Source: Cellulomonas iranensis NBRC 101100 = JCM 18110
GTDB lineage: Bacteria; Actinomycetota; Actinomycetes; Actinomycetales; Cellulomonadaceae
Reading direction: 5' to 3'
DNA: 63,972 nucleotides
Assembly: GCF_001552375.1 (NCBI RefSeq)
Contig: NZ_BCRB01000014.1
Span: 1-63,972 of the forward strand
Both the position numbers and the translations under genes were made by a program. A model generated the notes under the pieces. That model saw only the letters and a list, made by a program, of their open reading frames with translations, was not told the DNA's origin and ran no database searches. Below, piece after piece: positions 8,128 to 16,100 of this stretch (positions within the stretch are counted from its first letter, which is position 1; each line of letters starts with the position of its first letter).

Positions 8128-10164
8128 GTGACCCTGCCCGCAGGCGACCACGTCCGCTACGGCGGCGACTACAACCCCGAGCAGTGGCCCGCGCCCGTGT
8201 GGGACGAGGACCACGCCGCGTTCGACCTCGCGCACGTCACGACCCTCACGGTCGGCGTGTTCGCGTGGGCGCACACGCAGCCCGCCGAGGACCGCTACGA
8301 CTTCACGCGGCTCGACGCGATCGTCGAGCGCGTGCACGCCGAGGGGCGGCAGGTCGTGCTCGCGACGCCGAGCGGCGCGATGCCGCCGTGGCTCGCGCGT
8401 GCGTACCCCGACGCGTGCCGCGTCGACCTCGAGGGTCGCCGCCACGTCTACGGGCAGCGGCACAACCACTGCCCGTCGTCGCCCGCGTTCCGGCGGCTGT
8501 CGGTCGCGATGGCCGCGCGCCTCGCCGAGCGGTACGGCGACCACCCCGCGGTCGTCGCGTGGCACGTCGGCAACGAGTACGGCGGCGCGTGCTACTGCGA
8601 CCTGTGCGCGGCGGGCTTCCGGGAGTGGCTGCGCGCGCGGTACGGCACGCTCGAGCGGCTCAACGACGCGTGGAACGCCCTGTTCTGGTCGCACGTCTTC
8701 GGGGACTGGGAGGAGGTCGTGCCGCCGTCGATGCTGTCGGAGCACTGGCGCGGGCCGAACCACACGGCGTTCCAGGGCATCACGCTCGACTACCGGCGCT
8801 ACATGTCTGACCGCCTGCGCGAGGGCTTCGTCGCCGAGAAGGCCGCGATCCGCGAGCACGACGCGACGACGCCCGTGACGACCAACCTCATGGGCTTCTA
8901 CCAGCCGGTCGACTACCACCGCTGGGCCGACGACCTCGACTTCGTGTCGTGGGACAACTACCCGCCGCTGCCCGACGACCCGCTGCGCACGGCCGCGCGC
9001 ATGGCTGCGACGCACGCCGCGATGCGCGGCCTCAAGGGCGGTCAGCCGTTCTGGGTCATGGAGCAGACGCCGTCGATCACGGCGTCGCGCGACGTCAACC
9101 CCGTCAAGCGGCCCGGCGTGCTCGCGCTGTGGACGTGGCAGTCGGTCGCGCACGGCGCCGACGCGACCCTGTACTTCCAGATGCGCCAGTCGCGGGGCGC
9201 GTGCGAGAAGTACCACGGGGCGCTGCTCGACCACTCGGGCCGCACCGACACGCGCGTGTTCCGCGAGGCCGCGGACCTCGGCGCGGCGCTCGCGACGACG
9301 GGGTCGACGCTGCTCGGCGCGCGCACGCCCGCCCGCGTCGCGCTGCTGCTCGACTGGGACTCGTGGTGGGCGGTCGAGATGACCGACGGCTACAACCGGC
9401 ACGTGTCCTACCTGCAGACGCTGCTGGCGCACCACCGCGCGCTGTGGGACGCGAACGTCGACGTCGACGTCGTCCCGGTCACGGCCGACCTCGCGGCGTA
9501 CGACGTGGTCGTCGCACCCCTGCTCCACGTGCTGAAGGGCGACGTCGCGCAGCGGCTGACGGCGTTCGTCGAGCGCGGCGGCTCGCTCGTGACGACGTTC
9601 TACGGCGGGCGGGTCGACGCGTCCACCAACGCCTTCCTCGGGTCGCCGCCGCTCGACGCGCTCGTGGGCGCGCGCGTCGAGGAGACCGACTCGGGCGTGC
9701 CCGGCGCCGCGAACCCCGTGACGCTCACGCTGGACGGCGTGACGACGACGCACGACGCGACGCTCGTGTTCGAGCTGCTCGTGCCGGAGGACGGCACCGA
9801 GGTGGTCGGCACCTACGGCGCCGACTTCTACGCGGGCCGCGCGGCCGTGACGCGCGCGCGGCGCGGCGCGGGCTCCGCGTGGCACGTCGCGACCGGGCTG
9901 GACGACGCGGGCCTCGCGCGCGTGCTGCGGCACGTCGTCGCCGGGCACGGGCTGCTCGGCCCGCACGCCGACGACGAGGGCGTCGAGGTCGCGCACCGCG
10001 TCGCGCCCGACGGCACGCGTCTCGCGTTCGTGCTGCACCACGGCGACGCGCCGCGCACCGTGACGTCCCAGGTCGCGGGCGTCGACCTGCTCACCGGGCG
10101 GACCGTCGCCGCGGGCGAGCAGCTCGTGCTGCCGCCGCGGCAGGTGCTGGTGCTGCGCGGCTGA
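8128..10164 (+). CDS. GH42 family beta-galactosidase
   Basis: A 678-residue GH42 enzyme. It starts with the family signature YGGDYNPEQWP (residues 11-21); the acid/base glutamate is in WHVGNEYGGACYC (E150) and the nucleophile in FWVMEQTPS (E312). The cysteines after GNEYGG match the structural zinc cluster of many GH42 members. A trimerisation domain (about 400-600) and small C-terminal beta domain follow. There is no signal peptide, so it acts inside the cell on galactosides or galacto-/arabinogalactan-oligosaccharides. GTG 8128 has GAGGT upstream. It closes the operon begun at 1972, 77 bases after the DUF624 gene. Confidence 0.93.
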   Translation: MTLPAGDHVRYGGDYNPEQWPAPVWDEDHAAFDLAHVTTLTVGVFAWAHTQPAEDRYDFTRLDAIVERVHAEGRQVVLATPSGAMPPWLARAYPDACRVDLEGRRHVYGQRHNHCPSSPAFRRLSVAMAARLAERYGDHPAVVAWHVGNEYGGACYCDLCAAGFREWLRARYGTLERLNDAWNALFWSHVFGDWEEVVPPSMLSEHWRGPNHTAFQGITLDYRRYMSDRLREGFVAEKAAIREHDATTPVTTNLMGFYQPVDYHRWADDLDFVSWDNYPPLPDDPLRTAARMAATHAAMRGLKGGQPFWVMEQTPSITASRDVNPVKRPGVLALWTWQSVAHGADATLYFQMRQSRGACEKYHGALLDHSGRTDTRVFREAADLGAALATTGSTLLGARTPARVALLLDWDSWWAVEMTDGYNRHVSYLQTLLAHHRALWDANVDVDVVPVTADLAAYDVVVAPLLHVLKGDVAQRLTAFVERGGSLVTTFYGGRVDASTNAFLGSPPLDALVGARVEETDSGVPGAANPVTLTLDGVTTTHDATLVFELLVPEDGTEVVGTYGADFYAGRAAVTRARRGAGSAWHVATGLDDAGLARVLRHVVAGHGLLGPHADDEGVEVAHRVAPDGTRLAFVLHHGDAPRTVTSQVAGVDLLTGRTVAAGEQLVLPPRQVLVLRG

Positions 10165-10207
10165 CGCCGAGACCCGGTCCGGGATGCGTGACGAATCCCG
10201 AAGTCGA

Positions 10208-10213
10208 TACCAT
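10208..10213 (+). promoter_or_regulatory. -10 box of a leaderless promoter for the toxin-antitoxin pair
   Basis: TACCAT (TANNNT pattern) ends 6 bases before the ATG at 10220, so the transcript would begin at or next to the start codon. No Shine-Dalgarno sequence is present. This supports the chosen antitoxin start. Confidence 0.6.
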
Positions 10214-10219
10214 CGCGGC

Positions 10220-10459
10220 ATGACCATCCAGATCACCGTGCGCCTCGACGACGGGCTCGTCGAGGCCCTCGACTCCCTCGTCGCCGCGGGTCGAGCCCGC
10301 AGCCGGGCGTCCGTGGTCGAGGACGCGCTGGAGCGGCACCTGCGGCGCGAGCTCGCCGCGCGCGACGCCGCGCTGCTGACGGGCGACGCGGCCGGTGCGC
10401 ACGACCTCGACGCGCTCGCGGCGTGGGCACGTCGGCAGTCGCTGCCCTCGATCGACTGA
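10220..10459 (+). CDS. Ribbon-helix-helix antitoxin
   Basis: A 79-residue acidic protein. The N-terminal part (ITVRLDDGLVEALDSLV then SRASVVEDALERHLRR, residues 3-48) is a ribbon-helix-helix DNA-binding fold: one beta strand and two helices. The C-terminal 30 residues are likely the flexible toxin-binding tail. Its stop overlaps the start of the MazF-like gene (TGATG), the standard antitoxin-first layout. The dimer should bind its own promoter at 10208-10213 and repress the pair. Confidence 0.82.
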   Translation: MTIQITVRLDDGLVEALDSLVAAGRARSRASVVEDALERHLRRELAARDAALLTGDAAGAHDLDALAAWARRQSLPSID

Positions 10460-10761
10460 TGCGCCCGATCCACGTCGCGCAGCTCGACAAGGCGCGGCCC
10501 GTGCTGGTGCTGACGCGGGAGCTGGTCCGGCCGCACCTGACGAGCGTCACGGTCGCGCCGATCACCTCGACGGTGCGCGGCCTCTCGACCGAGGTGCCGC
10601 TCGGACGCGCCAACGGGCTCGACCACGCGTGCGTGGTGAGCTGCGACAACGTCCAGACGGTGCCCGCGAGCGCGCTCGGCCGTGTCGTCGGATACCTGCT
10701 TCCCGACCAGGAGCGCGACCTGGCGCGTGCGCTCGTGCTCGCGTTCGACCTCGACGCGTGA
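10459..10761 (+). CDS. MazF/PemK-family mRNA interferase toxin
   Basis: A 100-residue small beta-barrel toxin. Family marks are the strands PVLVLTREL, SVTVAPITSTVRGLSTEVPL, then the Asp/Asn-rich CVVSCDNVQTVPASAL loop that corresponds to the conserved catalytic neighbourhood of MazF. MazF toxins are sequence-specific endoribonucleases that cleave mRNA and stop growth when the antitoxin is degraded. I chose the ATG at 10459, which overlaps the antitoxin stop; an upstream in-frame GTG would add residues from inside the antitoxin gene. The usual N-terminal GDIWLVDL segment is shortened here to MRPIHVAQLDKARP, as in several actinobacterial MazF proteins. Confidence 0.85.
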   Translation: MRPIHVAQLDKARPVLVLTRELVRPHLTSVTVAPITSTVRGLSTEVPLGRANGLDHACVVSCDNVQTVPASALGRVVGYLLPDQERDLARALVLAFDLDA

Positions 10762-10847
10762 GGTCGACCACACCGCTCACCGCGTCATGGCCGTCAGTCA
10801 CAGGCGATTCGCCCGGACGGCCGAACGGACATGTCGGACGCGGTGGC

Positions 10848-10871
10848 TAGGCTCGACCCTCGGGTCGAGCC
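10848..10871 (+). promoter_or_regulatory. -10 box overlapping an inverted repeat, upstream of the YbjN-Hsp90-TPR operon
   Basis: TAGGCT (10848-10853) fits an actinobacterial -10 box. It overlaps a perfect 10-bp inverted repeat, GGCTCGACCC (10850-10859) and GGGTCGAGCC (10862-10871), separated by TC. The repeat spans the predicted start of transcription, so it is either an operator or a hairpin at the very 5' end of the mRNA. The first gene begins at 10929. Confidence 0.45.
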
Positions 10872-10928
10872 GGTGCCCACGGGTCCCGGTCCGCCCTGCC
10901 GTTCCACCACCACCCGACCGGGGAGATC

Positions 10929-11417
10929 ATGGGCTTCTTCACCAAGGACACGTCCGCACCGCCGCCGCCGGCGCTCGGCCCGCTCAGCCGCGACCGCGTG
11001 ACCGCCGCGCTCGACGCGCGCGACATGCGCTACGGCATCGACGACGACGGCGACGTCGGCGGCTACTGGGACGGCCACCTCTTCTACTTCTTCATCATGG
11101 GTCAGAACGGCGAGTACCTGCAGACCCGTGGCCGCTGGAACCGCAAGGTCGGGCTCGACCAGCTCCAGGCGATCACCGAGATCGTCAACGAGTGGAACGC
11201 CTCGAAGCTGTGGCCCAAGGGCTACGTGCGCGCCGAGGACGGCGTGGTCGGCGTGTACGCCGAGCACACGGTCGACTACGAGCACGGCGTGAGCGACGCG
11301 CAGGTCGACCTGCAGCTCGCGTGCGGGATCTCGACCGGGCTGCAGCTCTTCGAGCACCTGGACGAGAAGTACCCCGCCGAGGCGGCGGCCGCCCGGGCGG
11401 AGATGGACGAGAACTGA
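10929..11417 (+). CDS. YbjN-domain protein
   Basis: A 162-residue acidic soluble protein of the YbjN family, which adopts the fold of type III secretion class I (CesT-like) chaperones. After a short Pro-rich start it has the pattern DRVTAALDARDMRYGIDDDGDVGGYWDG, then strands (LFYFFIMGQ, LQTRGRWNR) and C-terminal helices (LQAITEIVNEWNASKLWPKGY). GGGGAG precedes the ATG. It is the first gene of a three-gene operon; its stop lies 2 bases before the Hsp90 start. The family has no enzymatic residues; a chaperone or adaptor role is inferred from fold and neighbours. Confidence 0.8.
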   Translation: MGFFTKDTSAPPPPALGPLSRDRVTAALDARDMRYGIDDDGDVGGYWDGHLFYFFIMGQNGEYLQTRGRWNRKVGLDQLQAITEIVNEWNASKLWPKGYVRAEDGVVGVYAEHTVDYEHGVSDAQVDLQLACGISTGLQLFEHLDEKYPAEAAAARAEMDEN

Positions 11418-11419
11418 CC

Positions 11420-13300
11420 GTGGAGAACCAGTCCACCGCGGCGGGCCGGGCCTTCCAGGTCGACCTGCGCGGCGTCGTCGACCTGCTGGCACGGCACCTG
11501 TACTCGGGGCCCCGCGTCTACGTGCGCGAGCTGCTGCAGAACGGCGTCGACGCGATCACGGCCCGCCGCGCCGTCGACCCGGACGCACCCGCCACCGTGC
11601 GGCTGCGTCCGGGCCCCGACGGCACCCTCGAGGTCACCGACACGGGCGTCGGGCTCACGCCCGCGCAGGCCGAGGAGCTGCTCGCGACCGTCGGCCGCTC
11701 GTCCAAGCGCGACCTCGACCTCGGGCTCGGCCGCGAGGAGTTCCTCGGGCAGTTCGGCATCGGCCTGCTGTCCGCGTTCATGGTCGCGGACGAGATCGAG
11801 CTCGTGTCGCGCTCGGCGACCGACCCGCAGGCGCCGCCCGTGCGCTGGGTCGGCTACGCCGACGGCCGGTACGACCTGACCGTCCTGCCCGCCGACGCGC
11901 CCGTCGAGCCCGGCAGCACGGTGCGCCTGCGCGCGCGCCGCGACACCGACCACTGGCTCGCGGCCGAGACGGTCGTCGCGCTCGCCGAGGAGTTCGGCGC
12001 GCTGCTGCCCGTCGACGTCGCGGTCGAGGTGCCGCTGCCCGGTGCGCAGGGCACCGCGTGGCGCCGCACGAGCGAGCCCGTCCTGCCGTGGCGCGCGCAG
12101 TACCGCGACGACGCCGAGCGCACCGCGGCGCTCGCGGCGTACTGCGAGCGCACGCTCGGGTTCACGCCGCTCGCGCACATCGACCTCGAGGTCCCGCTCG
12201 CGGGCCTGTCGGGCGTCGCGTTCGTGCTGCCCACGGCCGTGCCGCCGGGCGCCGGGTCGCGGCACCGCGTGTACCTCAAGCGCATGCTGCTCGGCACGCA
12301 GGTCGAGGACCTGCTGCCCGACTGGGCCTTCTTCGTGCGCTGCGTCGTCGACACCGGCGTGCTGCGCCCCACCGCGTCGCGCGAGCAGCTCTACACCGAC
12401 GACACGCTGCTGGCCGCGCAGGAGGCGCTCGCGGCCCAGGTGCGCGCGTGGACCGTCGCCACGCTCACCTCGCCGTCCTCGACGAGCCGCAAGGTCGTCG
12501 CGACGCACCACCTCGCGCTGCGCTCGCTCGCGGTCGTCGACGACGAGGTGCTCGACCTCGCCGCGCAGGTGCTCCCGTTCGAGACCACGGACGGCACCCA
12601 GACCCTCGCTGCCGTCCGCGAGTCCCACGGCGACGTGCTGCACACGACGCGCGTCGAGGACTTCCGCCGCGTCGCTCCCGTCGCCCGCGCGCAGGGCATG
12701 ACGGTCGTCAACGCGGGCTACGTGTACGACGCCGACCTGCTGGCCCGCCTCGCGCGCCGGCCCGGCTGGCGCGTGCGCGAGCTCAACGCGCAGGACGTCG
12801 CGCAGGTGCTCGAGCCGCTCGAGCCGCTCCGCGAGCTCGAGGTCCTCGACCAGGTGCGCGCGGCCGACGCGGTCGTGCGCCCGCTGGACTGCGACCTCGT
12901 CGTGCGCCGCTTCGAGCCCGAGGAGGTGCCCGCGGTCCTGCTGGAGGACCGGGAGGGGCGGCACCGCAGCGACGTGCGCCGCACGGTCGCCGAGGCGGAC
13001 GACCTGTGGGGCGGCGTCCTCGCAGGTCTCACCGACGCGACCGACGACGCGCCCGCGCGCCGGCTCGTGCTCAACGACGCGAACCCCACCGTGCGGCGGC
13101 TGCTCACCGCCGCACCCGACGCGCCCGTGCTCGCGGCCGGCGTGCGGTCGCTCTACGTCACGGCGGTGCTGCTGGCCGGCGAGCCGCTGCGCGTGCGCGA
13201 GGCCGAGCTCATGAACGACGCGATGGGCGTGCTGCTCGACGCGGGGCTGAGTCCCCGCACCGAGCCCCGCGTGCCCGACGAGACCCAGGAGGACGTGTGA
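11420..13300 (+). CDS. Hsp90-family (HtpG-like) molecular chaperone
   Basis: A 626-residue divergent HtpG homologue. The N-terminal GHKL ATPase domain is intact: VYVRELLQNGVDAI (helix with E37 and N41), DTGVGL (about 74-79) and GQFGIGLLSAF (about 110). The middle domain holds HRVYLKRMLLG, LLPDWAFFVRCVVD and PTASREQLY, corresponding to the conserved HtpG core, and the C-terminal dimerisation part has LVLNDANPTVRRLL. The protein ends in an acidic tail, DETQEDV. Linker and charged segments are shorter or more diverged than in housekeeping HtpG. It starts with GTG 2 bases after the YbjN gene, and its stop overlaps the TPR gene start, so all three products are probably made together. Clients are unknown. 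Confidence 0.88.
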   Translation: MENQSTAAGRAFQVDLRGVVDLLARHLYSGPRVYVRELLQNGVDAITARRAVDPDAPATVRLRPGPDGTLEVTDTGVGLTPAQAEELLATVGRSSKRDLDLGLGREEFLGQFGIGLLSAFMVADEIELVSRSATDPQAPPVRWVGYADGRYDLTVLPADAPVEPGSTVRLRARRDTDHWLAAETVVALAEEFGALLPVDVAVEVPLPGAQGTAWRRTSEPVLPWRAQYRDDAERTAALAAYCERTLGFTPLAHIDLEVPLAGLSGVAFVLPTAVPPGAGSRHRVYLKRMLLGTQVEDLLPDWAFFVRCVVDTGVLRPTASREQLYTDDTLLAAQEALAAQVRAWTVATLTSPSSTSRKVVATHHLALRSLAVVDDEVLDLAAQVLPFETTDGTQTLAAVRESHGDVLHTTRVEDFRRVAPVARAQGMTVVNAGYVYDADLLARLARRPGWRVRELNAQDVAQVLEPLEPLRELEVLDQVRAADAVVRPLDCDLVVRRFEPEEVPAVLLEDREGRHRSDVRRTVAEADDLWGGVLAGLTDATDDAPARRLVLNDANPTVRRLLTAAPDAPVLAAGVRSLYVTAVLLAGEPLRVREAELMNDAMGVLLDAGLSPRTEPRVPDETQEDV

Positions 13301-15261
13301 CCCGCTCGCTCGACGAGGCCAACCGCGAGATCTCGAGGGTGCGGTCGCTGCCGTACGGCGCCGCGCGCACGCAGGCCGCCGAGCAGCAGGTGCGGCTCAT
13401 CGAGGCCGAGGGGCCTGACAAGGCGCGCGCGTTCGCGCTGTCGGTGCTCGTCGAGTCGCTCGTGTGGAACGGCGAGGTGGACAAGGCGTACCTGCCGTTC
13501 ACGCAGCTCGTGCGCTGGTACGACCAGCACCCCGAGCACTTCGACGACATGGACGTCCAGGGCATGTTCTGGACGTTCAAGTGGATGGTCGGGCACCTGT
13601 CGGACTTCCCGAACGTCCCGGCCTCGCAGATCGAGGCGACGCTCGAGGACATGGAGCGGCGCTACGCGCTCGCCGGCCTGGGCCGCGACGCGGTCGCGTT
13701 CGAGCGGTTCTCGCTGGCCCGCACGCGCGGCTCGGCCGACGTCGACGCGCTCTACGAGGAGTGGGTGCGCACGCCGCGCGACGAGTACTCGCAGTGCGAG
13801 GTCTGCGACCCGGGCGACCGCGCGACGTACCTCGTCGAGCGCGGCGACGCCGAGGAGGCGCGCCGCCTCATCGAGCAGACCCTCGCGACGGGGCAGACCT
13901 GCGCGACCGAGCCGGCCGACATGCTGTCGACGCTCGCGCTGATCCACCTCGACGCGGGGCGAGCTGCGGAGGCCGCGTCGGCGCACCGCCGCGCGGTCGC
14001 CGCGCTCGCCGAGGCCGAGTCCGACATGGCGGGTGCGCGCGGCGAGCGGTTCGAGCTGCTCGCGCGCGGCGGTCAGCCGACGCGCGCGCTGCGCGCGCTC
14101 GTGGTCGACCAGCGCCTGCTCGTGCAGGCCGACACGCCGCGGGACCGCCTGATCTTCCTGCTGCACGTGGTCGCCGGCACGTCCGCGCTGCTCCCCGAGC
14201 ACGCCGACGTGGCCGTCACGCTCGACGGCGTGCCCGCGACGGACGTCGCGTCGCTGCGCACGTGGGCGGACGCGGAGGCCGAGACGCTCGCGCGCGCGTT
14301 CGACGCGCGCAACGGCACCGACCGGTACGCCACGCTGCTCGCCCGGGCGCGCGCGACCCGCCCGGCGGGCGTGCGCCTCGACCTCGACGTGATCCGCGCG
14401 GGCGGCCCGTCCGGCGCCCCCGTGGCGGCGGCGCCCGCCGCACCTGCCGCCCCCGCGTCCGCCGCCGACGGCGCCGAGGCGGAGGAGTCGGCCGTGCAGC
14501 GCGCCGAGCGTCTCGTCGCGGACGGGGACCTCGTGTCCGCCGCGGGTGCGTGGCTCGACGCGGCGGCCCAGGCGGAGGCCGCGGGCCGGCTGGCCGAGTC
14601 CGGGTTCGCGACCGCCGAGGCCGCGCGCTGCGCGCAGGAGGCCGGTGACGAGGACGGCGCCGCCGCGACGTACCCCGGCGCGGTCGCGCGCATGCGGGCC
14701 GGCGGCGTGCCGCCGGCCGACGTCGTGCCGGTCGTCGTCGCGTGGGGCCCCGTCGCGGTCACCACCGGCACGGGGCCCGCGCTGCTCGAGGCCGTCGACG
14801 GCCTGCTGGACGGCCTGGCCGAGCCGACGCCCGACGCCGACGCGCCCGCCCCGGCCGACGCCGCCGCGCACGCCGCGGGCGCCGAGCTCGACGAGCGGGT
14901 CGCGCGCGCCCGCCGGCGTGCCCGCGCCGACCTCGACGACACCGCGGCACGCGTGCTCGCGTCCATGGGGCCCGAGCACGCGGCCGACGCCGCGGCGCGC
15001 GCGTCGCGGGCCGCCGAGACGTACGCGGCCGTCGACGCGGTCGCCGACGCCTCGCACGCGTTCTGGCTGGCCGGGCGCCTGCACCACGCGATGGGCGGCG
15101 TCGACGACGCGATCTGGAACCTCGAGTCCGCCGTCGAGGGCTTCGGCATCGCCCGCGCCACCGAGCCGCGCGGCGCGGCCGCGTCGATGCTCGTCGACAT
15201 GCTGCGCGCAGCAGGTCGCGACGACCGCGCCGACGAGGTCGTGGCCTCGCTCACGCGCTGA
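13297..15261 (+). CDS. Large TPR-repeat protein, partner of the Hsp90-like protein
   Basis: A 654-residue Ala- and Glu-rich helical protein made of tetratricopeptide-like repeats. Clear helix pairs include KARAFALSVLVESLVWNGEV, ADMLSTLALIHLDAGRAAEA and, near the end, ASHAFWLAGRLHHAMGGVDD. A short Cys motif CEVC at residues 167-170 lies between repeats. A low-complexity Ala/Pro linker (about 370-395) splits an N-terminal array, which begins with the EANREISRVRSLPYG segment, from a C-terminal array. GTG 13297 overlaps the Hsp90 stop and has a strong AGGAGGAC site. TPR proteins commonly bind chaperone tails; here that is inferred from the coupled gene order. No enzymatic domain is visible. Confidence 0.85.
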   Translation: MTRSLDEANREISRVRSLPYGAARTQAAEQQVRLIEAEGPDKARAFALSVLVESLVWNGEVDKAYLPFTQLVRWYDQHPEHFDDMDVQGMFWTFKWMVGHLSDFPNVPASQIEATLEDMERRYALAGLGRDAVAFERFSLARTRGSADVDALYEEWVRTPRDEYSQCEVCDPGDRATYLVERGDAEEARRLIEQTLATGQTCATEPADMLSTLALIHLDAGRAAEAASAHRRAVAALAEAESDMAGARGERFELLARGGQPTRALRALVVDQRLLVQADTPRDRLIFLLHVVAGTSALLPEHADVAVTLDGVPATDVASLRTWADAEAETLARAFDARNGTDRYATLLARARATRPAGVRLDLDVIRAGGPSGAPVAAAPAAPAAPASAADGAEAEESAVQRAERLVADGDLVSAAGAWLDAAAQAEAAGRLAESGFATAEAARCAQEAGDEDGAAATYPGAVARMRAGGVPPADVVPVVVAWGPVAVTTGTGPALLEAVDGLLDGLAEPTPDADAPAPADAAAHAAGAELDERVARARRRARADLDDTAARVLASMGPEHAADAAARASRAAETYAAVDAVADASHAFWLAGRLHHAMGGVDDAIWNLESAVEGFGIARATEPRGAAASMLVDMLRAAGRDDRADEVVASLTR

Positions 15262-15266
15262 GCGCA

Positions 15267-15302
15267 CCGCGGGCCGGGACACCACGGTGTCCCGGCCCGC
15301 GG
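15267..15302 (+). terminator. 17-bp stem-loop terminating the Hsp90-TPR operon
   Basis: CCGCGGGCCGGGACACC (15267-15283) pairs perfectly with 15286-15302, 5 bases after the stop codon. No T-run follows. It marks the end of the three-gene operon. Confidence 0.8.
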
Positions 15303-15444
15303 CGTCCGTGCCTGCCGCCTTCGTGCGTGCGGCGTCGGTGCGTGCGTTGGTCGCCCGCCGCTGGGGACGCCCCCACACGTGCCCGGTGGCGCGGTGGTCG
15401 TCCACAGGTGCGCCGGACCGCGCCCGCGCGGTGTCCGGAATCGG

Positions 15445-15450
15445 TAGGTT
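15445..15450 (+). promoter_or_regulatory. -10 box of a leaderless promoter for the DUF6318 gene
   Basis: TAGGTT (TANNNT) ends 8 bases before the ATG at 15459 and no ribosome-binding site is seen in between, consistent with a leaderless transcript. Confidence 0.5.
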
Positions 15451-15458
15451 CTTGCGCC

Positions 15459-16100
15459 ATGGGTCGGCAGGGGACGAGGACGCGGCGGGTGCGGGCGGAG
15501 CGGCGAGGACGAGCCGCGCGGGGGGCAGCAGCGACCGCGGTGCTCGGCACGGTGCTGCTCGTCGCGGGCTGCACGCCGGGTGGCGGCTCGGGCTCACCGA
15601 CGCCGACGCCGACCTCGACCCCCACGGCGACGAGCACCCCGACGGCCGCACCGACCCCGACGCCGATGGCGTTCCCCACGCCCGACCCGGCCATCGCGGA
15701 ACCCACACCCGAGGGCGCCGTCGCCGCCGGCACGCAGTTCCTCGCGCTGTACGACTACGCGTACTCGATCGGCGACGCCGCGCCGCTGCTGGCGATGTCG
15801 GCGGAGGGGTGCGTCACCTGCGCGTCGATCGGCGAGGACGTCGCGGCGATGACGGACGGTGGCTTCACCGCCGAGAGCGACCCCTTGCGGGTGGTCATGA
15901 CCGACAGCGCGGAGATCCGCGAGGGCGAGTGGTTCCGGGTGCACCTGCGGGTCGAGCAGGGGGCCGTCGAGACGGTGACGCCCGACGGGGTCCGGCAGCG
16001 AACGTCCGAGGGTGGCACCGTGGACTTCATCTTCGCGATGGCGTGGCTCGGTGACCGGTGGCGGGTCGAGGCTCTTGATCTGGTGGAGATCACGGCGTGA
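15459..16100 (+). CDS. DUF6318 family lipoprotein
   Basis: A 213-residue secreted lipoprotein. An Arg-rich n-region and hydrophobic stretch (TAVLGTVLLVAG) lead to the lipobox VAGC near residue 36. A Thr/Pro-rich linker of about 35 residues follows, then a compact domain with YDYAYSIGDAAPLLAMSAEGCVTC and WRVEALDLVEI, typical of the DUF6318 family found in Cellulomonas relatives. The two cysteines in GCVTC may form a disulfide. The function of this family is unknown. The next gene's GTG overlaps its stop, so the two exported proteins are co-translated. Confidence 0.8.
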   Translation: MGRQGTRTRRVRAERRGRAARGAAATAVLGTVLLVAGCTPGGGSGSPTPTPTSTPTATSTPTAAPTPTPMAFPTPDPAIAEPTPEGAVAAGTQFLALYDYAYSIGDAAPLLAMSAEGCVTCASIGEDVAAMTDGGFTAESDPLRVVMTDSAEIREGEWFRVHLRVEQGAVETVTPDGVRQRTSEGGTVDFIFAMAWLGDRWRVEALDLVEITA

